Notes under the pieces: generated by a model
What the model was told of the DNA's origin: nothing
The model's database searches: none
What the model saw: only the letters and a program-made list of their open reading frames with translations
Program-made: the position numbers and the translations under genes
Source: Runella sp. CRIBMP
GTDB taxonomy: Bacteria; Bacteroidota; Bacteroidia; Cytophagales; Spirosomataceae
Direction of reading: 5' to 3'
Length of the DNA: 64,000 bases
Assembly (NCBI RefSeq): GCF_009905605.1
Contig: NZ_JAAAKZ010000006.1
Location: forward strand, 124,001 to 188,000
Part shown: positions 15,625-24,119 of the stretch, in pieces
Layout of the letters: each line of letters starts with the position of its first letter
Numbering within the stretch: the stretch's first letter is position 1

Positions 15625-16404
15625 ATGAAAGTAGTCATTATTGAAGATGAAGCGCTGGCCGCTCGGCAGTTAAAAGCAATGGTGCAGGAGTGCGATGAAA
15701 ACATTGAGGTAATCACGATGCTCGACAGTGTGGAATCGTCTATCCAATGGCTGCGCGACAACGAACGCCCTGATTTGCTGTTGATGGACATTGAATTGTG
15801 CGACGGGCAAAGTTTTGAAATATTCAGTCAAGTGGAAGTTAAAAGCCCCGTTATCTTCACGACTGCCTACAACGAATACGCCATTCAGGCTTTCAAGGTC
15901 AACAGCATAGATTACCTGCTCAAACCCATTGATGAAGAAGCGCTGAAACGAAGCCTGCATAAATTTCAGGAACTGAAGAAATTGTACGGAACAACGGCCG
16001 AAAATCACTTGGACGTCAATGAACTGGTACATCTTATTAAGCAAACAAAAGTATCGCCTTCGGACTACCGGGAGCGTTTTTTGTTGAAACAGGGTTCGCG
16101 GCTTGTGCCTGTTTCGGTCGATGATATTGCCTATTTTTACAGTCAGGAGCGATTGAGTTTTGTCAAGACTTGGGACGAACGCTCTTACGTGGTGGATTAT
16201 ACCCTTGATGAACTTGAATGTATATTGAATCCGAAGCAGTTTTTTCGGGCCAATCGGCAGATTATTCTTTGTCCAAAATCCGTGGATAAAATCCATTTAC
16301 ACTTCAACAGTCGGCTTAAATTGGATTTGCGCCCGTGTACTGAAGAAGAGGTGTTTATCAGCCGAGATAAAGCCGGAGAATTTCGAAATTGGATGGGGGA
16401 ATAA
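15625..16404 (+). CDS. LytTR-family response regulator
   Basis: The receiver domain (residues 1-115) has the acidic pair EDE near the start, RPDLLLMDIEL with the phospho-acceptor aspartate near residue 55, TTAYNEYAIQAF and the lysine of YLLKPID. The LytTR domain (about 145-255) follows, with RFLLKQGSRLVPVSVDDIAYFYSQERLSF and FFRANRQIILCPKSVDKI. I use ATG 15625; a GTG immediately before it at 15622 is an alternative. Together with the LytS-type kinase it forms a complete two-component system. Its targets cannot be assigned, although the divergent distance to the next gene (16573) leaves a promoter region. Confidence 0.92.
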   Translation: MKVVIIEDEALAARQLKAMVQECDENIEVITMLDSVESSIQWLRDNERPDLLLMDIELCDGQSFEIFSQVEVKSPVIFTTAYNEYAIQAFKVNSIDYLLKPIDEEALKRSLHKFQELKKLYGTTAENHLDVNELVHLIKQTKVSPSDYRERFLLKQGSRLVPVSVDDIAYFYSQERLSFVKTWDERSYVVDYTLDELECILNPKQFFRANRQIILCPKSVDKIHLHFNSRLKLDLRPCTEEEVFISRDKAGEFRNWMGE

Positions 16405-16457
16405 CGCTTTTGGATTGTCATTGGTTTTTAGTACTTTTAATAGCCCATTCAGCACGT

Positions 16458-16486
16458 TTTGGTGTAGAGGATAAGGACTATTTTTG
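16458..16486 (+). promoter_or_regulatory. Bacteroidota promoter TTTG-N17-TATTTTTG for the membrane protein gene at 16573
   Basis: TTTG at 16458-16461 and TATTTTTG at 16479-16486 match the -33/-7 consensus, though the spacing is shorter than the usual 19-21. The distance to the ATG is 86 bp. Confidence 0.5.
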
Positions 16487-16572
16487 TCTTTTTAGAAAGA
16501 AAGAATGGTTTGATTTTCTGTGCCGCCCGTGTTCCTCTTCAATCAACCTATTAACCTTAATTCGGATTCGTT

Positions 16573-17802
16573 ATGGCAAGCCCGCTTTCGCCCGCTATTG
16601 AAAAATCATCTGACTATCAGCGCGTTTCATCGGCTGACTTTCTTTTAGGCATTCCTCCGTATTTATATGCGGTTGTATTTTCATCTTTTTGCGTTATTGT
16701 AGGTCTTATTTGGGACATTTGTTGGCACCTCAGCATTGGTCGTGATGGCCTTTTTTCACCGCCTCACGTCATTATATACGTGGGAGCGATTGTTTCTGGG
16801 CTTTTTTCGGGCTATCAAGTGCTGTATACTACGTTCAAAGGTTCGGTAGTGGAGAAAGCGCAAAGTGTAAAGGTTTGGGGCTTTTTTTATAGCTCATTGG
16901 GGGCCTTATTCTGCATTTGGGGCGCGTTGATGATGCTCACCTCGGCTCCGTTTGATGATTGGTGGCATGGTACGTACGGGCTTGATGTGCAGATACTTTC
17001 TCCGCCGCATACCGTTTTAGCGTTGGGAATCATCGGGGTGCAGTTTGGCGCAATTGTGAGTGTTTTGGCCGTAAAAAATCAAATGACGGGCGCTCAGCCT
17101 ACAAATACAGATTATACCAAACGACGTTTCCGTCGACTCAACTTGCTTTTTGCGTTGTCGGCTGGTTTTTTGGTTACGATGTGGTATACCCTGCTTTCTG
17201 AAGAAATAGGAAAGTGGGAAATGCACAATTCGAGTTTTTATAAAGTCGCTGCCATGGCGTTTCCGTTGGTGCTGTTGGCTTTTGGAAGAGGAGCGGGAGG
17301 ACGCTGGACCATCACTTCGGTTACGGGCGTTTATACCGCTTTGATGTGCCTTACTTTATGGATTATTCCTTTGTTTCCTGCGGAACCCAAGTTGGGGCCC
17401 ATCTGGAATCACATTACCCATTATCAGGGGTTTGCTTTTCCTTTGTTATTGATTGTGCCCGCTTTGGCGATGGACTGGATTTTGAACCGTTATACTTACA
17501 TCAACGATTGGGTGATGGCGGCCATCATGAGTGTGGTTTTTGTGGTAATTACGCTCATTGTGCAATGGCCCTTTGGCTCGTTTTTGCAAGAGTCGCCTTA
17601 TGCCCGTAACTGGTTTTTTGGTAGTCATTATTATTATTTTGGCAATGATCCCGATTGGGAATACCGCTACAAATATGCGCCTTGGGTGTTACAAAATGCC
17701 ACTGATTTCAGCATTGGAATCGCTTATGCGCTTGGGTTTGGCTACATTTCTTCCCGAATAGGATTGGCATGGGGTAAGTGGATGCGCAAAATTCAACGAT
17801 GA
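16573..17802 (+). CDS. Polytopic membrane protein with duplicated WH...SPPH motif, unknown function
   Basis: This 409-residue protein has about 10 hydrophobic segments. A motif occurs twice: WDICWHLSIGRDGLFSPPH at residues 47-65 and DDWWHGTYGLDVQILSPPH at 128-146, each with W-H, G-x-D and SPPH, and each located at the end of a membrane segment. This suggests duplication of a metal- or haem-binding unit at the membrane surface. I recognise no named family. It is followed at 98 bp by a periplasmic protein gene and then by a persulfide dioxygenase gene, which could indicate a shared role in metal or sulfur chemistry. Confidence 0.65.
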   Translation: MASPLSPAIEKSSDYQRVSSADFLLGIPPYLYAVVFSSFCVIVGLIWDICWHLSIGRDGLFSPPHVIIYVGAIVSGLFSGYQVLYTTFKGSVVEKAQSVKVWGFFYSSLGALFCIWGALMMLTSAPFDDWWHGTYGLDVQILSPPHTVLALGIIGVQFGAIVSVLAVKNQMTGAQPTNTDYTKRRFRRLNLLFALSAGFLVTMWYTLLSEEIGKWEMHNSSFYKVAAMAFPLVLLAFGRGAGGRWTITSVTGVYTALMCLTLWIIPLFPAEPKLGPIWNHITHYQGFAFPLLLIVPALAMDWILNRYTYINDWVMAAIMSVVFVVITLIVQWPFGSFLQESPYARNWFFGSHYYYFGNDPDWEYRYKYAPWVLQNATDFSIGIAYALGFGYISSRIGLAWGKWMRKIQR

Positions 17803-17899
17803 AAACGCGCAAAATCACCTTGCCAATGAACTATCAATGCATCTGAAGAAGGCGAGGTAACTCCTGCGCCCCCTTTTTTTATTCCTAAAATTCCTGAAC

Positions 17900-19564
17900 A
17901 TGCGTCTTCTGAAAGCCTTTTCCTTTTTCGTTGTTTTTTCTTTTTGTCTTTTATATTCGATTGCTTCCATGGCGCACGTCGGCAGTGCTGGCGTGCTGTT
18001 TCAGGGGCAGGCGGGTGCTTATCGCGTGTTGGTCAGTTTGCAACCACCCGATGTCATCCCGGGTACGGCGCAGGTGACGGTCTATATGGAAAGCGGAAAC
18101 GTAACCAGTGTACTGGCGCGGCCCATTTATTTTCGTACGGGCGACAAAGGTGCTCCGTCTTCTGATGTCATCAGCCCCGTGCCAAATCAAACGGGACAGT
18201 TTCAGGGAATTGTGTGGCTTATGGCGGGTGGTGCATCCAGTGTGCAGATTACGCTGGATGGCGACGATGGCAAAAAAGAATTGATTGTTCCGATTGTGGC
18301 GGTTTCTACCGCTCAACGTGACATGCCCGCGGGTTTGGGCGTAATGCTGAGTATTTTGGGTTTGTTATTGGTCGTGATTTTAATTACCGCCATCGGCGCC
18401 AGTGCCAGCGACGGTTTGCTAAGAAAAGGAGCGAGTCTTACCCCAAAACAGCGTCGTTCGCGCTGGGTTTCGATGGGGGTGGCGGCAGTGGCCTGTACTG
18501 GAATACTCTACATCGGAAGCAGTTGGTGGAATAGCTGGGCGGATGATTATAAAAGGTACATGTATAAGCCTATTTTGGGAAGTGCCAAGATTGTTAACCA
18601 AAACAATGAGCGCGTTTTTCAACTGACAGTAGATACCAATTCCATCAATAAAAGCTCACAACGCCGTACGGTAATGAGCTTTCTCATCCCTGATCACGGC
18701 AAATTGATGCACTTGTTTTTGGTGCGCCAAAATACGCTGGATGCCTTTGCGCATCTCCACCCTGAGCGTCGCGATACGACCACCTTTGAGGCGTATTTGC
18801 CCAAATTGCCCGCTGGAAGGTACTTGGTTTATGCCGACGTAGTGCAGCGCTCAGGCTTTGCCGAAACCATTACGGATACCATTGATATTCCCGAAATATA
18901 CGGTAATGCAACATTGAAAACCGACCCCGAAGATACCTATGTGGTGACCGACCCGCTGAATAATCCCAAGCAAATCCCCGTTGATGAAAATGTAGTTATT
19001 TGTGGAAAGCCGGGCACCAAAACCAAACTGAAAGATGGTACATCCATCGTGTGGGAAGGCAAACCAGAAGTTTCGTTTGAGGCAGGGAAACCTTATCAAC
19101 TGGCTTTTGAAGTCTTCGGTCCCGACGGCAAACCTGCGGTATTGGAGCCGTATCTGGGCATGAATGGCCATGCGGCCATTGTGCGTTCTGATGGCTCGGT
19201 CTACATTCACTTGCATCCTGTAGGCACGTATTCGATGGCGGCGCAGCAAATCATGCAAAACCGTATTGCCGATACCACCAAAATTTTTCGGTATTCTGGC
19301 GATGCCAAAGCCTTTCGGGATAGCATTGACCGCTACATTGCAGGCCTGAAACTGCTGGCCCCTGCTGAGCGTGACAGGCTGTTGATGGCAAGCATGAGCG
19401 GCATGAGCGCGCACGACATGGAAGGTATGAAACATGAAAACCGAATTGTGTTTCCGTACGCATTCCCGAAAGCAGGGCAGTACCGGATTTTTCTGCAAAT
19501 CAAACGAAATGGTCAGGTGTTGACAGGGATTTTTGATGCTAACGTAAAAGAGGCTTCAATGTGA
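17900..19564 (+). CDS. Periplasmic/membrane protein with YtkA-like regions, unknown function
   Basis: The protein (554 residues) has a signal peptide (LLKAFSFFVVFSFCLLYSIASMAHVG), a first beta-rich domain (GAYRVLVSLQPPDVIPGTAQVTVYM), then two membrane segments near residues 140-165 (VMLSILGLLLVVILITAIGA) and 188-206 (WVSMGVAAVACTGILYIGSSWW). The C-terminal part contains FAHLHPERR and LPAGRYLVYAD, and later VLEPYLGMNGHAAIVRSDGSVYIHLHP. The HLHP histidine motifs and the GMNGH run resemble YtkA/FixH and copper-binding periplasmic domains, so metal binding is plausible. The gene starts 97 bp after 16573-17802 in the same direction. Confidence 0.6.
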   Translation: MRLLKAFSFFVVFSFCLLYSIASMAHVGSAGVLFQGQAGAYRVLVSLQPPDVIPGTAQVTVYMESGNVTSVLARPIYFRTGDKGAPSSDVISPVPNQTGQFQGIVWLMAGGASSVQITLDGDDGKKELIVPIVAVSTAQRDMPAGLGVMLSILGLLLVVILITAIGASASDGLLRKGASLTPKQRRSRWVSMGVAAVACTGILYIGSSWWNSWADDYKRYMYKPILGSAKIVNQNNERVFQLTVDTNSINKSSQRRTVMSFLIPDHGKLMHLFLVRQNTLDAFAHLHPERRDTTTFEAYLPKLPAGRYLVYADVVQRSGFAETITDTIDIPEIYGNATLKTDPEDTYVVTDPLNNPKQIPVDENVVICGKPGTKTKLKDGTSIVWEGKPEVSFEAGKPYQLAFEVFGPDGKPAVLEPYLGMNGHAAIVRSDGSVYIHLHPVGTYSMAAQQIMQNRIADTTKIFRYSGDAKAFRDSIDRYIAGLKLLAPAERDRLLMASMSGMSAHDMEGMKHENRIVFPYAFPKAGQYRIFLQIKRNGQVLTGIFDANVKEASM

Positions 19565-19640
19565 TTTTGGGCACTGCGGAACTAAGCCCATTTAAATTTG
19601 ATTCATTGAGTAGTGAAAATAGGATGTAATTCATACGAAG

Positions 19641-21071
19641 ATGAAAATCGAACAAATTTATACCGGTTGTCTGGCGCAGGGAGCGTATTATATTGAAAGT
19701 GAAGGCGAAGTGGCGGTCATTGACCCCCTCCGCGAAGTAACGCCCTACATCGAACGCGCCGCCCGCGACGGAGCCAAAATCAAGTATGTTTTTGAAACCC
19801 ACTTTCACGCTGATTTTGTGTCGGGCCACTTGGATTTATCCAAAAAAACGGGCGCTCCGATTGTCTACGGGCCCAATGCCAAAACGGGCTTTGAGGCCCA
19901 CATTGCCACGGACGGAGAGCTTTTTTCGGTAGGAAAGATGACGTTAAAAGCCATTCATACACCCGGGCATACCTTGGAATCAACCTGTTATTTATTAATG
20001 GACGAAAATGGGCAGGAAAAAGCGCTTTTTAGCGGCGATACCCTCTTTATCGGTGATGTAGGGCGGCCCGATTTGGCCCAAAAATCAGACCTGACCATGG
20101 ACGATTTGGCGGGTTTTTTGTATGATTCTCTCCGTAACAAAATCATGACTTTGCCCAATGAAGTCATCGTGTATCCCGCCCACGGAGCGGGCTCTGCTTG
20201 CGGTAAAAACATGAGCAAAGAAACCACTGACACGCTCGGCAACCAGAAAATGTTTAATTACGCACTCCGTGCCGATATGACTAAAGCGGAGTTTATCAAG
20301 GAAGTAACCGCTGGACTGGCGAAGCCGCCGCAGTACTTCCCGCAGAATGTTCAGATGAATAAAGAAGGCTACGAAAGCATAGATACCGTGATGAAACGCG
20401 CGGCGCAAGCCTTGTCTCCGTCGGCTTTTGAGGCCGCTGCCAACGAAACGGGCGCAGTAGTATTGGACACACGCGGCGCACAGCTTTTCAGCAAAGGCTT
20501 TATTCCTAATTCTATCAACATCGGTCTGGGCGGCCAATTTGCGCCGTGGGTAGGCGCGTTGATTCCCGACGTAAAGCAAGAATTATTGTTGGTTACCGAA
20601 AAAGGAAAAACGCAGGAGTCCATTCTCCGTTTGGCACGGGTAGGCTACGATAATGTGATTGGCTACTTAGACGGCGGCTTTGACGCTTGGCGCGAAAGCG
20701 GCAATGAAGTGGATGAAATCAGCTCAATTTCGGCCGATGAATTGGCCAGTCGCCTTGAAAAAGACAAAAATTTGCCCATCATCGACGTGCGTAAACCCAG
20801 TGAGTTTTCGGCCGAGCACATCGATGGCGCCAAAAATTTGCCGTTAGATAATATCAATGATTTGATGGCCGAATTTCCCAAAAAAGAAACGATGTATATC
20901 CACTGCGCGGGTGGCTATCGCTCCATGATGGCCGCTTCTATTCTCAAATCCAGGGGCTACGACAATCTTGTAGACATTGACGGCGGCTTTGCCGCCATTC
21001 AAAAGTTGGGCCGTATCACCACCACCGATTTTGTGTGCCCTTCGACGTTGAAAAAATCAGGGGATGACTAA
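19641..21071 (+). CDS. Persulfide dioxygenase-type MBL hydrolase fused to two rhodanese domains (CstB-like)
   Basis: Residues 1-230 are a metallo-beta-lactamase domain: HFHADFVSGH (His54, His56, Asp58, His63), TPGHTLEST, LFSGDTLFIGDVGRPDLA and YPAHGAGSACG, close to ETHE1/CstB sulfur dioxygenases with Fe ligands. Residues about 270-355 form a first rhodanese-like domain in which the catalytic cysteine position reads VTEKGKT, so it is probably inactive. Residues about 370-465 form a second with IHCAGGYRS (Cys422), likely active. CstB-like enzymes convert persulfides to thiosulfate or sulfite, protecting against sulfide. It starts 76 bp after the periplasmic-protein gene. Confidence 0.9.
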   Translation: MKIEQIYTGCLAQGAYYIESEGEVAVIDPLREVTPYIERAARDGAKIKYVFETHFHADFVSGHLDLSKKTGAPIVYGPNAKTGFEAHIATDGELFSVGKMTLKAIHTPGHTLESTCYLLMDENGQEKALFSGDTLFIGDVGRPDLAQKSDLTMDDLAGFLYDSLRNKIMTLPNEVIVYPAHGAGSACGKNMSKETTDTLGNQKMFNYALRADMTKAEFIKEVTAGLAKPPQYFPQNVQMNKEGYESIDTVMKRAAQALSPSAFEAAANETGAVVLDTRGAQLFSKGFIPNSINIGLGGQFAPWVGALIPDVKQELLLVTEKGKTQESILRLARVGYDNVIGYLDGGFDAWRESGNEVDEISSISADELASRLEKDKNLPIIDVRKPSEFSAEHIDGAKNLPLDNINDLMAEFPKKETMYIHCAGGYRSMMAASILKSRGYDNLVDIDGGFAAIQKLGRITTTDFVCPSTLKKSGDD

Positions 21072-21094
21072 AAACAATACTGAGTTACAAGTAA

Positions 21095-21559
21095 ATGGAA
21101 GGTGTACCCAAAGAACAAAAGTGGAACTTTGAAGCAGCAATGTTTTTCGGGATTTGGGGGTATGTGTTAATAGCACTACCTTTTCTTTTTATGAGTATAA
21201 TGAAATCTCGTGAGAAGAAAGAAATCTTTCATAATCAGACTTTTGAAATTGCAACGATAGATGGTGTTGAAGAAAAATATCACACCAAAACGGGGACGCT
21301 GTATTTGAGGTTTCATTACCACTATCAACACAAAAATAGGCTATTCAGAGAAGATATTGATTACAAATACAAGCGTTATTTTGTTGAATTTACAGGGCAC
21401 AAAAGGGAACTAATAAAGCATAAAAAATTTCCTGTTATCCTTTCTTCAAAAGACCCGTCAAAACACCGTGTATTGATTTTTTGGTCCGATTTTTCAAAAT
21501 ATAATCTACCTTTTCCAGATTCATTGAAGTGGAGCGAAAAGCTCTTTTATAACAAGTGA
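21095..21559 (+). CDS. Membrane-anchored hypothetical protein
   Basis: I do not recognise this 154-residue protein. One hydrophobic segment (AAMFFGIWGYVLIALPFLFMSIM, residues 14-36) is followed by a basic and aromatic cytoplasmic or periplasmic region with repeated tyrosine, lysine and histidine (LRFHYHYQHKNRLF). It is markedly more AT-rich than the dioxygenase gene 23 bp upstream, which may mean independent acquisition. No signal, enzyme or binding motif is visible. The close spacing suggests cotranscription with that gene. Confidence 0.6.
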   Translation: MEGVPKEQKWNFEAAMFFGIWGYVLIALPFLFMSIMKSREKKEIFHNQTFEIATIDGVEEKYHTKTGTLYLRFHYHYQHKNRLFREDIDYKYKRYFVEFTGHKRELIKHKKFPVILSSKDPSKHRVLIFWSDFSKYNLPFPDSLKWSEKLFYNK

Positions 21560-21586
21560 AGCGCGTTCCTATGGCTTCAACAATAA

Positions 21587-22099
21587 TTACTTCAGCGTAA
21601 ATACGCCTTTTATTTTACGGGATTCATTTGGCTTGGTACTATCGGCTGGTAAATCAATGGTGATAATCCATGAATAGTCAGTGGTTTTTCTTCCTAAAAT
21701 ACTGCCCGAACGAATAGGATAAGCATATGGGCCAAAGAAACTGCTCGTTACTCCGCTTATAGCGTGAATATTTTCCAAATCCTGCGCAGAAGAATAGATG
21801 AATTCAGAAAGTAAAGGATCCACTTCGAAAGCAATGAAAGGGTGTCCGCAATCATTGCATTGGCTCAAATCCATGACCTGATTAGTATAAACTGCTACGT
21901 GTTTATTGGCGCTTTCTTGGAAGCTGAACTGACTCAAGCGGGAATTGCTATAAGTAACTAATTTGATGGAGCGTTTATTCAACATTTCATAAGTTTCTTT
22001 GGGCCAAATATCCTTCTTTTTGCAGCCTGCCACAATCAAAGTGGCCAATAGGACGAAAAAAGACAATTTTATGACTTTGCTGTTTGCAAAATTGTTCAT
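21587..22099 (-). CDS. Hypothetical lipoprotein
   Basis: The 170-residue product has a lipoprotein signal (KLSFFVLLATLIVAG) with Cys26 of the lipobox VAGC. The mature part is beta-rich, with CNDCGHPFIAFEVD as a possible metal-binding CxxCGH and ends RKIKGVFTLK. No family is recognised. A -7 box TATTTTTG (22121-22128 minus strand) lies upstream. It is convergent with the 21095 gene and divergent from the BlaI gene. Confidence 0.7.
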   Translation of the reverse strand: MNNFANSKVIKLSFFVLLATLIVAGCKKKDIWPKETYEMLNKRSIKLVTYSNSRLSQFSFQESANKHVAVYTNQVMDLSQCNDCGHPFIAFEVDPLLSEFIYSSAQDLENIHAISGVTSSFFGPYAYPIRSGSILGRKTTDYSWIITIDLPADSTKPNESRKIKGVFTLK

Positions 22100-22120
22100 G
22101 GCTACGCTGTTTTATTCAAT

Positions 22121-22128
22121 CAAAAATA
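22121..22128 (-). promoter_or_regulatory. -7 element TATTTTTG for the lipoprotein gene
   Basis: CAAAAATA on the + strand reads TATTTTTG on the minus strand, 22 bp before the ATG of the lipoprotein gene. No -33 TTTG is seen at the right spacing. Confidence 0.45.
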
Positions 22129-22158
22129 TAAAATAATCTCAAAATATCTACCCGGAAA

Positions 22159-22196
22159 TTTGCTTTGAATTTTTTGTATTCTACATTTGTAGAATA
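22159..22196 (+). promoter_or_regulatory. BlaI-type operator overlapping a TTTG-N19-TACATTTG promoter
   Basis: TTTG (22159-22162) and TACATTTG (22182-22189), 19 bases apart, form a Bacteroidota promoter. The palindrome TATTCTACATTTGTAGAATA at 22177-22196 covers the -7 box. It contains TACAnnTGTA, the core recognised by BlaI/MecI repressors. It lies 22 bp before the ATG of the BlaI-family gene, so it is an autoregulatory operator of the BlaI-BlaR1 unit. Confidence 0.8.
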
Positions 22197-22217
22197 AAGT
22201 ATCAAATTGTAGAGTAT

Positions 22218-22589
22218 ATGCAACTTTCTAAATCTGAAGAACAATTAATGGAGGTAATCTGGCAGCAGGGAACGGTCTTTATGAAAGACCTAATTGATGC
22301 CTCGCCCGACCCTAAACCTGCCTCTACTACCGTGGCTACGTTGCTCAAACGGATGCAGGAAAAAGGTTTTGTTGGGTATACTCTTTTCGGAAATTCGCGG
22401 CAGTATTATGCCTTGGTTTCCAAAGAGGATTATTTTTCTAAACACGTTCGCGGCATCATTAAAAATTTCTTCGGGAATTCGGTAGCGCAATTTGCCTCCT
22501 TTTTTACAAATACCGCCGACCTCTCCAAAGAGGAATTGGAGGACTTAAAACGAGTGATTGACGAACAACTTAAACATAAAAAGCCATGA
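22218..22589 (+). CDS. BlaI/MecI/CopY family transcriptional repressor
   Basis: This 123-residue winged-helix repressor has the family signature LSKSEEQLMEVIWQQGTVFMKDLIDA and TVATLLKRMQEKGFVGY in residues 2-60, then a helical dimerisation part. It overlaps the BlaR1-type gene by 4 bp (ATGA), so the pair is translationally coupled. BlaI repressors are cleaved or released when the paired BlaR1 metalloprotease senses its signal. A TACAnnTGTA palindrome covers its promoter. The target beyond autoregulation is not shown. Confidence 0.93.
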   Translation: MQLSKSEEQLMEVIWQQGTVFMKDLIDASPDPKPASTTVATLLKRMQEKGFVGYTLFGNSRQYYALVSKEDYFSKHVRGIIKNFFGNSVAQFASFFTNTADLSKEELEDLKRVIDEQLKHKKP

Positions 22590-24040
22590 GCATTTATCTG
22601 TTCAAATTTGCCGTCTGCTCGGCATTGTTACTGATTCTGTATCATTTGGTATTGGAAAAAGAAAAAATGCCTGTTTTTAATCGCTTCTACCTGTTATTCA
22701 GCCTGTTGTTTTCGGGGTTGATTCCCCTTGTTTCGTACGAATTGCCCGTTGAAACGCTCCCGTCCGTTGTTGAAAAAACGCAAACACTATCGACCGTCAT
22801 TCAATCCGGGCCACTTACTCCCAATGACCCCGTTTCAATTTCAGCGGTTACAGATACGCTGCCTTTGACGACGTATCTGTGGGGACTCTACGGGGTAATT
22901 ACCCTTGCCTTTCTGCTTCGTTTTACTAAAAATCTGTATTCTTTTTGGCAACTGATCCGCACCCATCTGGTCGTGAAAAAGGGTGAAATGAACTTGGTAT
23001 TGATACCGCAGAATAATACCCCTTACAGTTTTGGTAAGTATGTTTTTGTCAATCGCTGGGCATTTGAAAACGACGACATAGAAGCCGAAATCCTACAGCA
23101 TGAACAGGCGCATATCCGTCAGCATCATACGTTGGATGTGCTGTTTATTGAACTTGTTCTCGCATTTTGCTGGTGGAATCCTGCCGTATGGCTGTACCGC
23201 CGGGCGATTAGGCTTAATCACGAATTTTTGGCGGATGATTGGGTGATCAAAACGCACCGAAATCCACCTGCGTACCAGTATTTATTACTTCATAAAATAT
23301 GTCAACACAACGGTGTGACGCTGGCGAGTTCTTTCAATTATCTCATCACCAAAAAACGGTTTAAAATGATGAACAAATTCACTTCAATGAAGCGTGCGTA
23401 CTTGCTTCAAACGACAGCTTTATGCGTTTTTTCAGGGTTGGTCTTTATTTTTAGCGACATCAGCTTTGCACAAAATGCCCCTAATGTTGTACCACAATCA
23501 ACGACTGAGGCTGATTTTACAAAAGAGGGAGTTTCGCAGGCCATGCTGGATGAATACCAACAAATTATTGAAAAATATTTAGTAAAAGGCGAAAAAAATG
23601 GGAAGGACTGGTATCGCTTAGATAGGGTTTCAGAACCGGACCGAGCTCGCTTAGAGGTAATTTTTAGAGCTATGAGTGAAGAGCAACAGCTAAAACAGAA
23701 TTGGGCAATGATCCCTCCTTTGAAGCCTTTTCCACCTACTGTTCTTACCGAAAAAGAATTTGACGCCTATAAAAATCCGAAGATATACGGGGTATGGATT
23801 GATGACAAAAAAGTACCTAACTCAGTGTTGAATAAGTACACAGCTTCCGATTTCTCTCTGGCTTTGGTCAGTAAATTGTACAAGAATGCCCAAGCAACCA
23901 TTGGTTTCAAATACAAATTTCAACTCAATTTGATGACAACGGGTTACTATGAAAAGTATCGTGCTGAACGTTTAGCGAATAAAAAATATTGGTTAACTAA
24001 TAATATGGAGAAATTTCGCCGAGATAACCAAAAAAAGTAG
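22586..24040 (+). CDS. BlaR1/M56-family membrane metallopeptidase
   Basis: The N-terminal 285 residues contain four membrane segments and an M56 metallopeptidase domain; HEQAH (residues 172-176, in LQHEQAHIRQHHTLDVLFIEL) is the zinc-binding HExxH motif. A further membrane segment (LLQTTALCVFSGLVFIFSDISFA) leads to a C-terminal periplasmic domain of about 190 residues. No penicillin-binding sensor domain is visible there; the tail has only charged, helical sequence. It probably cleaves or triggers loss of the BlaI partner when it senses an unknown signal. The gene is coupled to the repressor and is one of many such pairs in Bacteroidota. Confidence 0.9.
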   Translation: MSIYLFKFAVCSALLLILYHLVLEKEKMPVFNRFYLLFSLLFSGLIPLVSYELPVETLPSVVEKTQTLSTVIQSGPLTPNDPVSISAVTDTLPLTTYLWGLYGVITLAFLLRFTKNLYSFWQLIRTHLVVKKGEMNLVLIPQNNTPYSFGKYVFVNRWAFENDDIEAEILQHEQAHIRQHHTLDVLFIELVLAFCWWNPAVWLYRRAIRLNHEFLADDWVIKTHRNPPAYQYLLLHKICQHNGVTLASSFNYLITKKRFKMMNKFTSMKRAYLLQTTALCVFSGLVFIFSDISFAQNAPNVVPQSTTEADFTKEGVSQAMLDEYQQIIEKYLVKGEKNGKDWYRLDRVSEPDRARLEVIFRAMSEEQQLKQNWAMIPPLKPFPPTVLTEKEFDAYKNPKIYGVWIDDKKVPNSVLNKYTASDFSLALVSKLYKNAQATIGFKYKFQLNLMTTGYYEKYRAERLANKKYWLTNNMEKFRRDNQKK

Positions 24041-24081
24041 ATGAGATATACAACAAGGAACCTAAAATCATGATTTACCAT

Positions 24082-24114
24082 AACGTCGGCAAGGTTCAAA
24101 ACCTTGCCGACGTT
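24082..24114. terminator. Bidirectional terminator between BlaR1-type gene and leuS
   Basis: AACGTCGGCAAGGTT (24082-24096) pairs with AACCTTGCCGACGTT (24100-24114) around a 3-base CAA loop: a perfect 15-bp stem between the + M56 gene and the - leuS gene. T-runs are weak, but the location and length fit a factor-independent or Rho-assisted stop for both. Confidence 0.8.
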
Positions 24115-24119
24115 GATGT

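Noticed and set aside
16389-16601. 70-codon plus-strand frame between the LytTR regulator and the membrane protein
   Set aside because: It spans the promoter TTTG-N17-TATTTTTG and overlaps the real start at 16573; no motif is visible.
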